From Xestospongia muta (Eukaryota; Porifera; Demospongiae; Haplosclerida; Petrosiidae): DNA of 64,000 nt. The position numbers and the translations under genes are program-made. The DNA lies in assembly GCA_963693285.1 (NCBI GenBank), contig OY848917.1:29957245-30021244 (forward strand), in the 5' to 3' direction. Below, in pieces: positions 46,560-60,801 of this stretch; position 1 is the stretch's first letter, and each line of letters opens with the position of its first letter. Below the pieces are notes generated by a model. The model had not been told where the DNA came from, did no database searches, and saw only the letters and a list, made by a program, of their open reading frames with translations.

Positions 46560-47965
46560 CTATTTAATTAGCCACGTTAGGATGTTACCAGCTTGGTAAA
46601 ACCTCCAATATGCCACATGATACTATATAAAGTGTAATAGTACTGTTAGTTTGCTTTTGCTTGTCTCCATGTATAATACATGTCCCAGACACAATGTGGA
46701 CAGGAGCTATCCTTGTATGGGTGACCATCTACATGCCAACAGGTAGCGGGAATGCACTTCTTTTCAATTTTTAACTATAATTTTGGACAAAGTAAGAAAA
46801 GAGTTTAAATTATTCTCAGTTAGCCCATCATGGCTTCTTCACAAAGCCGGTTTTTAAAAAATGGGAGATATATGTCAAGACAAAATAGTCAGATGTTAGG
46901 TCTTTATGAACTCTCTTCATTCCTAGCTCAAGTCAATATATACACTGTGGAAGTACCATCACTGAATCACATGACGTAGGTCAGTTTTTGTCATTATGCA
47001 ATGGCAAATCATGGATTAGGGAAACAGATAAGTACTTCTAAGTTGTTCAATGTATCATGCTTCAATTAATATGACAACTTTTATAGCATACACATTAAGC
47101 CTGCTAGCATTAGTATAATCAATTCATATACCAATTGTATGACTACTGATATTTAAAAGTAAAATCTAGATACAATTTGCTGTGATGATGGCTGCAATCT
47201 CTGTAAGTTTGCATGTAACGCAGTCCAATCTACTGTAAGTAGTATAGCCAACCCAATCTCTATAAGTGGTTTAAACAAGTTAAGACTGCTAAGCTGCAAC
47301 TTCAATTATATAAATTTTATTTAGATGGACACAGAAATATGTGAGCAAACATTTTCCTTCTTATCCAAATATTCACATATGACAAGATACTTGAGCAAGG
47401 CTCATTTCTGTTCTTTATCCATTATCATTGTCATCTCCATAATAGAAGAAACAATTACAACTTCCATTGAGTAAACAGTTTCTACAGGTTAAATCACAAA
47501 TTACACAGATACATATGTAACACAATTCTATTAGTCACTCCAGTCATCATTATGGTCATAACTTCCATCATAAACGCTATTTCTATTAGCATTGTCTCTA
47601 CAGTCATTAATAATTACAGTCATAATTACTATAGTACAGTAATACCATGGCTATCATGGTATATACATGGATACAATGTATCTATGTAGCTAACTACATA
47701 ATTGCCACCTTAAGGTTACATTATATAGTAACTCATAGTAACTCATGGTTATCATAGTATGTGTATGGACACAATGTATCCATACAACTACATACATAGT
47801 TACCACAAATGGGTATATTGTATAGTAATCCATGATTACCATGATACATACATTGATACAGTGCATCCACACAGCTAATTACACAGTTACCATCCTATGG
47901 CTACATTGTATAGTAATCTATGGTTATCATGGTACATACATGAATACAATACTTGTACTCATTAA
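46560..47965. repeat. Gene B copy of gene A intron sequence (like 11.5-13.0 kb)
   Basis: 46570-46745 matches 11505-11680 (shared TACTATATAAAGTGTAATAG-like and GTTAGTTTGCTTTTGCTTGT words). 47155-47230 matches 12540-12620, and 47640-47965 matches the 88-bp array at 12655-12965. It confirms that the tandem duplication covered the big intron as well as the exons. 46750-47150 and 47270-47630 have no match that I see. Confidence 0.75.
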
Positions 47966-48103
47966 TCACAAAGTCAAAGTGTGTGTGGCAAGACATTAGT
48001 CAATATATTTGAATTGCACAAACTTTGCAATATTAAGAACCACTAAAAAGTTTTATAACAAATTTGTAAAGTTTAAATATATACATATATATATATATAT
48101 TAT

Positions 48104-48130
48104 ATAGATAAATAGATAGATAGATAGATA
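48104..48130. repeat. (GATA)n microsatellite
   Basis: Six or seven GATA/AGAT units directly after a short AT run, in the intron beside the last gene B ankyrin exon. Confidence 0.8.
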
Positions 48131-48253
48131 TGCCCATGTATAACTACGTGGTCCAAATCAAACTTAGTACCATGTGACATACTGCATATGCTAGAAATAC
48201 AATCTTGTACAAGGGATGGTTGTTAACATAGTTGTAGTTTTAATTATACTCAC

Positions 48254-51200
48254 CTTATTCTTAACATCAATCTGAACAGTATGGTTGAAAATTACCCTCA
48301 TAAGGTCAACATTGTTATTGTAGGCTGCCCAGCGTAAAGCAGTATCATCATCCTGAGAATACAAAGACAGACATGCAATAAGTAATAGATTATAATTACG
48401 TCTCACAACCTTCACATGGCTGAGGGTCGTTGTACTTAGTTTGGTTGTTTATCTGTTACCATGGAAAAGCACAATAAACTGCTATGATTTTAAACTATTC
48501 GTTATACAATGATGAAGCTTTGATCATATTACAAAAGATATTTTCTATTTTGTACTTGTATTTGCAAGCATACAGTCTGGAGAGAAAGTTTACAAATATT
48601 AACATTTATTATCATGTGACAATTAAAGCTACAGTTATTATTTTTAGATTTGATATAGGAAACAGGACATGTGTCCATATTGCAATATTTCCCATTTCAC
48701 ATATTACAATAGGGCTATAGACTTAGTTTCATTCTAGATCCTTTTATAACTGTCTGCTTGTCAATAAGGATAAAAGGTTAGCTCATTAAACTAAAGATAT
48801 GTAAACATATGTACTACTACAGTAAGTGGCTTTGTTAAATAGTACTATATTAACTTACTTTATCCTTGATGTCAACAGAACAGCCACTCTTAATTAGAAG
48901 AAGTGCAACATCTGCTTGATTATTTCTAGCAGCTACAATAAGTGCTGTCTCACCATCCTAATACAACATAAGATATAGAAAGAATAAAGAGATGTACATA
49001 TAATGTTCCTTCTGTTAAGATCAAATTATGACAAGAATGTACAGTATGGCCTCAGAATATACTTTACAAAAATTAAACTACTAAACATTCAATGTTTAAT
49101 AACTTAAGGTATATATTTATAAATATTGTGGAGAAGCAGCTGTGTCATATTTCAAGAAATGATGACAGTAATTCTATTTCAAGTTCTACACTAGTATTGT
49201 GGCGTCATGAAATCATTCAATTACAGTTTTTACAAACAAATATCCTTATTATCATATAACATTTAAAGCTGTAGTTACTATTTTAGACTTGACAGAAAAC
49301 AGAATGTGGGTGGATTAAGGTCATTATTGTAATATTTCTTAATGTAAGAAATCAAAATAAAATTCGCAACAGTAGTCTTGAGATGACATTACTTCCTACA
49401 TTCACATATTTTAATAGAGCAGTAGACCTTGTTTGCTTTTATATCTTATTGTCCGTCAGTTTATTGATAAGAAGGAGAGGTTATCTCATTAGACTAAAGA
49501 TATGTAAACATATCGACTACTACAGTAAGTGGCTTTGTTAAATGTTGCGTCGTGAAATCATTCAATTACAATTTTTACAAACAAATATCCTTATTATCAT
49601 ATAACATTTAAAGCTATAGTTACTATTTTAGACTTGACAGAAAGCAGAATGTGGGTGGATAAAGGTCATTATTGTAATATTCCCTAATGTAATCAAAAAT
49701 GAAATTCACTATAGTAGTCTGGGGATGACATTACTTCCTACACATTACACATATTTCAATAGAGCAACAGGCCTTGTTTGCTTTTATACTTTACTATGTC
49801 TGTCAGTGTATTGATAAGAAGGAGAGGTTAGCTCATTAGACTAAAGATATGTAAACATATGTACTACTACAGTAAGTGGATTTGTTAAATAGTATTATAT
49901 TAACTTACTTCATCCTTGATGTCAACAAAACAGCCACTCTCAATCAGAAGAAGTGCAACATCTGTATGATTATTTCTAGCAGCTACAATAAGTGCTGTCT
50001 CTCCATCCTAATATAACATAAGATATAAAGAGAATAAAAAGATATTCATATAATGTTCCTTCTGTTAACATCAAATTATGACAAGATATGTATAATAAGG
50101 GCTCAGAATATACTTTATAAAAATTAAACCACTAAACGTTCAATGTTCAACAACTTAAGGTATATATTTATAAATATTGTAGAGAGGTAACTATGTCATA
50201 TTTCAAGAAAAAATGATGACATTACTTCCTACACATTACACATATTTCAATAGAGCAGTAGGCCTTGTTTGCTTTTATACCTTACTATGACTGTCGGCTT
50301 ATTGATAAAAAGGAGAGGTTAGCTCATCAGACTAAACATATGTAAACATATGTACTACTACAGTAAGTGGCTTTGTTAAATAGTATTATGTTAACTCACT
50401 TCATTCTTGATGTCAACAGAACATTCTCTCTTAATCAGAAGATGTGCAACGTCTGTATGATTATTTCTAGCAGCTACAATAAGTGCTGTCTCTCCATTCT
50501 AATATAACATAAGATATTAAGAGAATAAAGAAATGTACATATAATGTTCCTTCTGTTAACATCAAATTATGATAAGATATGTATAATAAGGGCTCAGAAT
50601 ATACTTTATAAAAATTAAACCACTAAACATTCAATGTTTAATAACTTAAGGTATATATTTATAAATATTGTAGATAGGTAACTGTGTCATATTTCAAGAA
50701 ATGATGATACTAATTCTATTTCAAGTTCTACACTAGTATTGTGGCCTCATGAAATCATTCAATTACAGTTTTTACAAACAAATATCCTTATTATCATAGC
50801 CGTAGTTACAATTTTAGACTTAACAGAAAACAGAATGTGGGTGGAATAAAGGTCATTATTGCAATATTTCCTAATGTAATCAAAAATGAAATTCACTAGT
50901 GTAGTCTGGGGATGACATTACTTCCTACATTACACATATTTCAATAGAGCAGTAGGCATTGTTTGCTTTTATACCTTACTATGTCTGTCAGCTTATTGAT
51001 AAGAAGGAAAGGTTAGCTCATTAGACTAAAGATATGTAAACATATCAACTACTACAGTAAGTGGCTTTGTTAAACAATATTATATTAACTTACTTTATCC
51101 TTGATGTCAACAGAACAACTTCTCTCAATCAGAAGAAGTGCAATATCTGTATGATTATTCTCAGCAGTTACAATCAATGCTGTCTTTCCATCCTAAAAAC

Positions 51201-54200
51201 ATTAGATATAAAAGCAATAAACATGTATACATAATTATAATGTTCCTTCTGTTAACATTGAATTTTGACAAGATATGTACAATATGGTCTCAGAATATAC
51301 TTTACAAAAATTAAAACACTAAACATTGAATGTATATATTTAATGTTTATTAATTTAAGGCATATATTTATAAAATTGTAGAGAGGAATCTATTTTATAT
51401 TTCAAGCTACAGTAACCATTTTGAATGTGATAGGAATCAGGACATATGTCCTTATTGAAACATTTCCTATTCCAAATATTGTAATAGGGCAGTATATTAA
51501 GTTTTGTTCTAAACTCTCCTTTGCCTGTCAGCTTGTCAATAAAGATAAAGGATTAGCTCATTAACTAAACATTTATAAACATATGAACATATATACAATA
51601 GCAAATGGTTTTGTTAAACAATACTATATTAACTTACTTTATCCTTGATGTCAACAGAACAACCATTCTCAATCAGAAGTAGTGCAACATATGTACTATT
51701 ATTTTTAGCAGCTGCAATAAGTGCTGTCTCTCCATTCTAATACAACATAAGATATAAAGAGAATAAAGAGATGTACATATAATGTTCCTTCTGTTAACAT
51801 CAAATTTTGACAAGATATGTACAATATGGTCTCAGAATATACTTTATAAAAATTAAACCACTAAGCATTCAATGTTTAATACATATATTTATAATTATTG
51901 TAGGGAGAGAACTGTGTCATATTTCAACAAGTAATGATAGTAATTCTATTGCAAGCTCTACACTAGCATTGTGGTGTGATGAAATTGTTCAATTACAATT
52001 TTTGTAAACGAATATCCTTATTATCATATGACATTTAATGTTATAGTTACTATTTCAGATTTGACAGAAAAACAAAATGTGGGTAGATAAATGTGATTAA
52101 AGGTCATTATTGCAATATTTCCTAAGAAATCAAGGCAAAGATACCAGAATAAAATTCACTATAGTAGAATTGACAGAAAACAGAATGTGGGTAGATAAAG
52201 GCAATATTTCCTAATGTAATCAAAAATGAAAATCACTATAGTAGTCTAGGGATGACATTACTTCCTACATTACACATATTTCAATAGAGCAGTAGGCATT
52301 GTTTGATTTTATACCTTACTATGTCTGTTAGTTTATTGATAAGAAGGAGAGGTTAGTTCATTAGACTAAAGATATGTAAACATATCAACTACTACAGGCT
52401 TTGTTAAACAATATTATATTAACTCACATTATTCTTAATATCAATAGAACAGCCTCTATCAATCAGAAGAAGTGCAATATCTGTATGGTTATTTCTAGCA
52501 GCCATATATAATGCTGTCTCTCCATTCTATTATAACATAAGATATAAAGAGAATAAAAAAATGTACATATAATGTTCCTTCTGTTATCATCAAATTATGA
52601 TAAGATATGTATAATATGGGCTCAAAATATACTTTATAAAAATTAAACATATAGAGAATAAAGAGATGTATTTGCATAGCAAATGTAAAGAAAAGAAGTC
52701 ATGTATGGTACTACTGATGTGACAATTGCAATAACAACTTATAAAAATTGTGAAACTGTCCTACTAGTTTCATTTGAATTCACAGACTAACTTGCCTGAT
52801 ATCATGGTGTCCGATAAAATTACTCAATTCAAAAGTTACAAATCAAATATCTTATTATCATGTGACAATTAAAGCTAAAGTTACTATTTTTAAACTTGAT
52901 AGGAACAGGTTATGTCGACTCATGTGTCCTTGTTGCAACATTTCATATTTCACATATTGCAATGAACACTATCTATATTTAGAACTGGTGAGCCACTCTA
53001 ATTTTGTTATAATTTAAAAGATGTATTCTTATTTTATCTCTAAAATTCTGCTCTAAAATCTATTACAATATGACAATCTAATTTGTTGAATTGTATTAAC
53101 ATAGTTTATACCACATTAGTGATGTTAATATTGGCTTGTTTGTTGAGTGATTCTCTAAAACCTTCTACATCACCTTCTTCTGCAGATTTGAGTAGATGAG
53201 AATCCTGTAGAAGAGATTACAGTACATGATTTACGTCTATATAACATAACATAGTACTGATACAATGTAATTCACTGATCATTATAATACATCATACATT
53301 ACATATAACTGATTAATGAGTTATGATGTATACCTAAACAATAGTGCTAGTATTACTAATAGAGGATTTTATATTACTCTAATTGACTTGTGTTGATACT
53401 GTTAGCTTTGTATCTATCTATAAAGTTATAGTTTATTCAACAACTTACAACTTTTACTGCCTCAAGATTACGGGCTCCTGATTCTATCAATAGCTTCACA
53501 ATGTCATCTGTATCTTCCAAATAGGCAGCATGTAAGGGTGTTCTGCCATACTAAGTGATAAAAATATATTGTGTTAATTATGACAGATTACATAATATCA
53601 AATGAGACTATACAATTTGTAACACGCTATGTCTTCATATAGTATATTATCCTGTTTACTGAATAATTCAGAAATATATGTAAGTATACAAAGCTTTCTG
53701 TTAGTTATAGGAGCTATTTTATCAGATGTTGTTGAATACATTAATATAATTTGGTTGTATAGTATACTTGTCAAATTAAACAAACAATATCTTTAAGTAA
53801 AGGTTAGGATTTGTTTTGGTTAGATATCATAATTTGTAATATGACAAAATTGCCTAATTCTCATTATTTGAATTCTGTACATACTTGAAACAAATACTAC
53901 ATTGAACTAAAAGATCTTTTTATACATACATAATGCCTGACACCTGTGTCTATGTAAATTATGAAAAGGCATTTAAAAGCTGTATTGTTATACTGAGTAA
54001 TTGTAGGATGTCAAATGAGTCAAAACCCACTATATAGTTTCTTTAACAGTACATCTGCCCTCTGTTTACAAGGTGCAGCCCTCTATGTTATGTCTTTATC
54101 TGCCAACCAAAATTATATCTGCATTCTGAACTACACATCTGACATCTGATAATATATGTGTGTATGTGTGTGCTACCTTTGATATATATATTTGATATCT

Positions 54201-54644
54201 AAAACATACATGTGATATCTGATTGAATGTCCAATAAAACTTTGATAGACTTGGGTGGATCTTGTTGTTACTTTTAACTCTTTTTAGCTGAGTTTGAATT
54301 AAATTCAACTTTCTGCTTGATATATGGTAACTCAATCTCTTATAGGTATATACATAGATATATCATTAAAGTACAACCTTCTATTACTAGCACTGACTCT
54401 TGACATTGCTAAGTGATGAACAATATCTAAATACTGATACATGTTCTAGTTATTTTAACACTTCATCAAAGAAAAACCTATGACATGAAAGTTTACCAAC
54501 TTGAATTAAATTCAACTTTTTTCTTTTAATATATCTGTATCTCTATGAGGGATCTAGTCAGCACATATCAACTAGAAAAATACTTAGCTCAAAAAAGTTT
54601 AAGAAAATAATAAATTTCACTGAAGTCTATAATAAATTTTCAGA

Positions 54645-54688
<44 letters not shown>

Positions 54689-57600
54689 CATAACATAGAG
54701 GGCTATCACTTGTAGACAGAGGGCACATATATTGTTAACATAGAAAAACTGCATGTAGTGGTTTTTGACTCATTATTTGATAATCAGTAACATACAGATC
54801 ATTTTTTGTTAAATTCCTATGTGACTTCTGTTGAATAAACATCAGTAATACTCAGTATATGTACATGCAAATTTTACATAATACATGAGATGTTACTGAC
54901 CTTGTCTAGAACATCCACTTGAGCTCCATGGTCTAGCAATACTTGGACTACTTTATCATGACTATTGGCGCATGCTATGTACAATGGAGTCTTGCCATTC
55001 TAAAGAACATATAAATATTATTGTCACATACTACACAAAGTATATAACAAAAGTATCACTAAAATATATTAGAGAACATTCACTCTCTATTAGGAGGAAG
55101 TTCTTATTTTTAGGAATTGAGGAAAAGGATAAGGCAGAGCTTGTGCAGTTTAATAACTTTAAGAAAAATTGACTATGATAATAAAGTTGCAACTATAATA
55201 TTGCTACTACTCCATATTCTACCAGTATATAGTACTTAGATTAATCTCTTTGTATATTAGTAGCTAGAATTCAGTTTCCAATATCCAACAATTATAATAA
55301 ATGCATACTCTCTAATTATCAGACATAGATTGATTTAGAAGGCATCAGTAACTGTCATTAAAGTATAGTTTAACTAGTACAAGAAAATTGCAGTTTGTTA
55401 AAGTAGTAGTTTGTTAACTACTAATTTATTCTAGATGGTAGTAACTATAGTGTGACCAGTATAATTTGTCTAAGTGAAGAGAACAACCTTACCATGTGAA
55501 TAACTTTGCTGTTTTACAAGCTGTGCATGTGAGACTTATACTAACTAGCTCAGTTCAGAAATATAAATGTAAAACTTGCTGCTCTAGTGCTATGAAACAG
55601 CAGTGGACTAGAAAAAACTCCATCCTTTTCAATAGCTTACACTTGGAATTCCACATGTTCTTCCCCATCAAGGATTTAACAAACTATAACTTTCACCTTG
55701 GTCAAGCACTCATTTGCCATGTATAAATTTAAAATGCAGTGCATATTGGTCATAATAGACTGAGAAAATTCCTCATGTTAAATTCCATACATACAACACT
55801 GAATTTTAAATAGAGTGGTCTTACCAATTCAGACAGACAATAGACTAGTGATTACATCATGGGGTGTGGTTTGTTCCATTAGTCTATTCAAACTCACAAA
55901 TACTATCATTTTTTTAAAATCCTTAATTATAACTTTCTATACTCCTCCAAACAGATACTACAATAGTTCTCATATACACATAGAGCTACATATGTATATA
56001 GTTCCACAATAACAATAAACCACTCCCCTTGTTGTAGTAATTACATAGAATTATAATATATGGCACATTTTTTGTGTAAAAATTAATGTTGCATTAATGG
56101 GTGTGGCTTCCACATGGTAATTGACTGTTTGTATACTTTTATACTGTTATTAAAACCTAAACCTTAAACACTTGACCATACTAGGTACAGCCAGTACTGA
56201 GCCACTCTTATTATTACAATATTTAATTTGACACAAATGGTTAAAAAGGAATGAATAAACAACAACTAATGTTTTGTAGTTTTTGGCAAATAAGGATTAA
56301 TAAATTAATACCTAAATTGAAAAAAGCTAACAAACACCAAGGAGTTAGTGGAAGTAATATGATAATTATCTTAATTAAAGGACCAGTACAACTGTACTTG
56401 AGACACCTTACTTTGTTTGCCAGATCAGTCCTAGCATTAGACTTTAATAATTCTTTTACAATTTCATTGTAGCCTTTCTTTGATGCAATATAGAGAGGTG
56501 TCTTGCCTTCCTATATATACAGAGATAACTGTCATGTTAGGAACATCTAATTAAATAGTGAGTATAATCATGTACATGTATGTTACATCTAAACAGTAAT
56601 AATATACACATGTAGTATGATAGAAAATATTATAAAACAAAACTAAAGGAAGATACATAATACAAATATGGTTTATATCAAAGGAAATTTGGTATGCATG
56701 CAAATAGCAAATATGTGTATAGTAAAAGTACATGTACTTGTCATATTCAAGTAGATGTTTTGTATGTAGATGTACAATGAATTTTCATGACAAAATGACC
56801 AGGTGTTTATTTAACTCAGACAGATGTGTCAAGTTTTGAGATGCCTCAAGGCTTAATACAATGAGAAACTCAAGATACTTCACTATAGCAACTGAAGATA
56901 ATCAAGCTTATTTGAGAAAGACTTCATTCAGAGCAACTGCTTAACTTGCATGCTTCAAATGCATCTGCTGTGGTTAGTAAACATTTTTACTATTAAAAAG
57001 GTTTAAAATGACAAGTTAAAATTTGTTATAAAGTGACAAAAAACATAAATAAACAACTGACTTGTTTTAATGCCAGATTAAAATGTTCTAAGCTTATTTT
57101 AAACTCAGATACTTAATCAAGGAAATATGATAATTATCTTAATGAGAAACTTACATTGTTTGCCAGATTGGTCCTAGCATTAGCCTTTAATAACATTAGT
57201 ACAATTTCACTGGAGCCTTCCTTTGATGCAGTATAGAGAGGAGTCTTGCCTTTCTATATAGAGATAAACGTCATGTCAGGAACATCAAATTAACTAATGA
57301 GTATAATAATGTGTATGTTACATCTAAACTATATTAACATTAAATGAAAATAATGTATTATTTGTTGTGTCATTGAATCCATATTAACATTTAAATAAGT
57401 CAAGTAAGTATACTAGGAATATGTGGATATGTAGAGTTTGTCTTATGTAGTGATAGGCTAGATTTAATGACATGACAAATGTGACTTTGATCTCTTAGTC
57501 TGTCCAGAATAATAATAAACTTTAACATTTGTAGCATAATATCTGTATACCTAGCTTCTAACTTAGTCATTGATCTTATTCATCTTGACATTGCTCTAGA

Positions 57601-58810
57601 CATCTTATAAATATCTTTTAATTGTTTTAAATATGTCTGCTTTTTCCTTTCTTCAAGTTTATTTCATCACTAAACATCAAGTAAACATTTTCACTATGAA
57701 CATAATTGATCAGATGCTTTTGCTAATATGTGATTCCAGGTTCAAGTAAAGCAATTATTGCATTCCTAAACGTGACCAAACCACACACACAATATATAAA
57801 TACATAAATTAAAGTGATATTTTGGTGCACTATTCAGATTAGTTACCTTTAGCTAAGACACTCAGTAATTATATGTAATCTTATTGAAACTATAGTCACA
57901 TAAAAGTCATCATCTCTTCATTAAACAAAGTAACTAAGTGTGGGTTGTCAAATGATCAAATACTGAAATAACTGTTACGTCATCATATGTTATGACTACA
58001 TTATATAAAATTAATATATAGTGGTTAATGCTAAACCACACCCCTAAAATTTAAAATGTCAATCATTAAGGATAGTATTACTGCCACAAATGAGGTATAA
58101 ATTACATCAACAAGCATATTGTAGTATGTTCATTATGACCAGTTTTTGTATAAGGAACTTAACACATTCTAAAATCACTGAAGTACAAGGTCTTGCTACT
58201 AAAAATAGTGTTACTATAGCCAATTCAATTTATGAGAAAAGACTTCACTCAAAAACTAGTTCCTATTAATCATGGCTCATAGGTGTGTCAATCTTTGATG
58301 CTAGTAAATGCATTTACTGTCATAAAATCTTTAAAATCCTATAAATATATAATTTGTTATAAAATGACTCTGAAGGTTGTAATGTGATTAGAAAGAACAA
58401 CAGTTATCATTTTATATTTGTTGTCAGACAAGGGTTAATAAATAAGGTTTTAGGGTTACCCTAATGTCTGTTATTTATTTAACTCAGAGTATTTTTAAAA
58501 CAAGAGAGGTTCAACATAGGTCTAAATGTAGAATTGTCCCTAAAAATGAACATGATTTTTAAAAAAGTTGTGTGCTGTACTGATTACAACCATAGCTGAA
58601 CAATAATAATACATAGAGTCATCTTCTGTGCATTTCTTATATCACCAAAATAATTTCATTAACTTCTATTGTGTTACATAACTGAATATGAATACATTAT
58701 ATGTCACTGACCTTGTTTGGAACATCCACTTCAACACCATGGTCTAGTAATACTTGGACTACTTTATCATGACCTTTGTAACATGCTATGTACAATGGAG
58801 TCTTGCCATC
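48254..58810 (-). CDS. Gene B: tandem copy of the gene A ankyrin region (13 ankyrin exons, partial)
   Basis: Exons: 58810-58712, 57253-57155, 56510-56412, 54999-54901, 53550-53449, 53204-53112, 52526-52428, 51736-51638, 51192-51094, 50498-50400, 50007-49909, 48957-48859, 48352-48254. All are open, phase 0, with intact GT-AG borders; together they encode 428 residues. Introns are also closely alike to gene A. The first exon stands for three near-copies in A, while the GETALI-type exons number six here against four in A. The 5' part lies beyond the window or beyond the Gypsy at 60.6 kb. No ROC-COR or death exon follows within reach, only linker-like exons at 42 kb. The exons look under constraint or recently copied; whether a full protein is made is unknown. 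Confidence 0.78.
54005..54787. mobile_element. Gene B copy of the foldback element
   Basis: It matches 18193-19013 arm for arm, at the same intronic position between the exons that correspond to 19141 and 17731. The CA repeat of the right arm is replaced by an (AT)n run at 54649-54683. Confidence 0.72.
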
Positions 58811-58985
58811 CTAAACAACATAAAATATTATTGTCACATACTAGCACCACTATATAACAAACACATTACGAGGTTATACTAGAGAACATGTTCACTCTCT
58901 GTTAGAGAAAGTTCCTGTTTTTAAGAATTGAGGAAACGGATAAGGCAGAGTGAAGCTTGCCAGTTCAAAACTTGCTAATCAGATA

Positions 58986-59250
58986 CCGTATACTGGGATT
59001 TATTAGCGACGATAAAATTTGGAGAAATTGTAAAATTTTATAATTGGCGAGATTAAATTTGACGAATTTAGCGCATGTCTTGTTACCAGACCCACTTTAG
59101 CCATCCAGCCACAATGTTTCACGTGTACAAAATAAAAAATTGTAGGCGTGGCTACTACGTGAAAAATTTTGACGGTTATTTATTTGGCGATTTTTTGAAA
59201 TTCGCCAATTGGCCAAATTTTATCGGTCACCAATAAATCCCGGTATACGG
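58986..59250. mobile_element. MITE with TA-flanked inverted ends
   Basis: The ends CCGTATACTGGGATTTATTA and its near-complement (AATAAATCCCGGTATACGG) form arms of about 38 bp. They are flanked by TA on both sides (58984-58985 and 59251-59252). There is no coding capacity. The corresponding gene A sequence near 26615-26632 runs through without it, an apparent empty site. Confidence 0.75.
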
Positions 59251-59259
59251 TAGTTGATA

Positions 59260-60614
59260 AAAATGAATGTGACAGTAAGTCATAACATAATGTCGTTATT
59301 TGCCATTATTTCAGAGACACACATACTTTTAATAATCCTGTATAAACTTCTATAATCGAAACCATAACCACATACACAATATATATATACATACATGATG
59401 ATATTTTGGTGCACTGTTCAGATTAGTTGCCTTATTCTAAAGTACTCAGTAATTATATGTAATTTAATTTCAATAATCCTGTATAAACCTCTTTAATCTA
59501 AACCATAACTAAAAATATTGGCTAAAATCCTAAAAATAATTAGACTATGTCCACATGTTTTATACATGTACATCTATACAGAACATATAATTTTTAATAT
59601 ATTTAATGACAAATGTGACTTTGATCTCTTAGTTTCTCCAGAATATTTCTAAATCTTAGCATTTGTAGCATTATTTCTGTATACCTAGCTTCTAAATTAC
59701 TCATTGATTTATTCACCTTCACACCACTGTAGATATTTTATATATTTTTAATTGCTTTAAATATGTCTGCATTTTTATAAACTTTTTTACTATGTCCAGA
59801 ATAATAATAAACTTTAACATTTGTATCATAATTTCTGTATACCTAGCTTCTAACTTAGTCATTGATCTTACTCACCTTGACATTACTCTAGACATCTAAT
59901 AAATATCATTTAATTGTTTTAAATATGTTTGCTTTTTTCTTTTTTCAAATTTATTTCATCACTAAACATCAAGTAAACATTTCATTATGAACATAACTGA
60001 TTGCATGCTTTTGCTAATATGTGATTCCAGGTTCAAGTAAAGCAATTATTGCATTCCTAAGCGCAACCAAACCACACACACACACAATAAACTAAGGTGA
60101 TATTTTGGTGCACTGTTCAGATTAGTTACCTTAAGCTAAGATGCTCAGCAATTATATGTAATTTTATTGAAACTATAGTGACATAAAAGTCATCATCTCT
60201 TCATTAAACAAAGTAACTAAGTGTGGATTGTCAAATGATCAAATACTGAAATAACTGCTACATCATCATATGTTATGACTACATTATATAAAATTAATAA
60301 TGATTAATACTAAACCACACCCCTAAAATTTAAAATGTCAATCATTAAGTGATTATATTGCTGCACAAATGAGACATAAATTATTGTATTACAAATACAA
60401 CTCCATCAACAAGCATATTGTAGTATGTTCATTATGACCAGTTGTTGCATGAGGTACTTTAACACATTTTAAAAGCACTGAAGTACAGTACCTTGATAAT
60501 TAAAATAGCATTACTATAGCTACTTCAATTCACAAGAAAAAAACTTCACTCAAAAACTAGCTTCCATTGGATAGTGGTTCATACGTGTGTCAGCCTTTGA
60601 TGCTAGCAATAACT
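59260..60614. other. Gene B intron sequence, no exon seen
   Basis: It is made of pieces resembling gene A introns: 59260-59530 like 26640-26760, and 60060-60610 like 24105-24650. Parts are repeated (the block near 59590-59700 and again near 59800-59900). I see no ankyrin exon in this stretch. Confidence 0.6.
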
Positions 60615-60779
60615 TGTCATAACTAGTTACAGTTGTATGGCTTTGATATTATAAAAGCACATGCATTTACTGTTTGTAGTCAGTTGTTATTCTGTTCGGT
60701 TCTGTTCCTTTTGGTTATGTTTGTATTGTGTTATATTGTTGGGTTCTCTCTTTCCTTTTAAGATTATAGAAATATCACA
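60615..60779 (+). repeat. 5' LTR of the edge Gypsy element
   Basis: It starts TGTCATAACTAGTTAC and ends ATATCACA just before TTGGCAACG. It contains a TATAAAAG promoter-like box near 60651. The end is placed by the primer-site-like word, since the 3' LTR is outside the window. Confidence 0.55.
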
Positions 60780-60801
60780 TTGGCAACGAAGGTCGGATAA
60801 T

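Noticed and set aside
60661..60801. Upstream ATG in the LTR as the gag start
   Set aside because: It lies within the LTR and encodes a hydrophobic run. The gag-like sequence begins at the ATG at 60802, after the primer-binding-like word.
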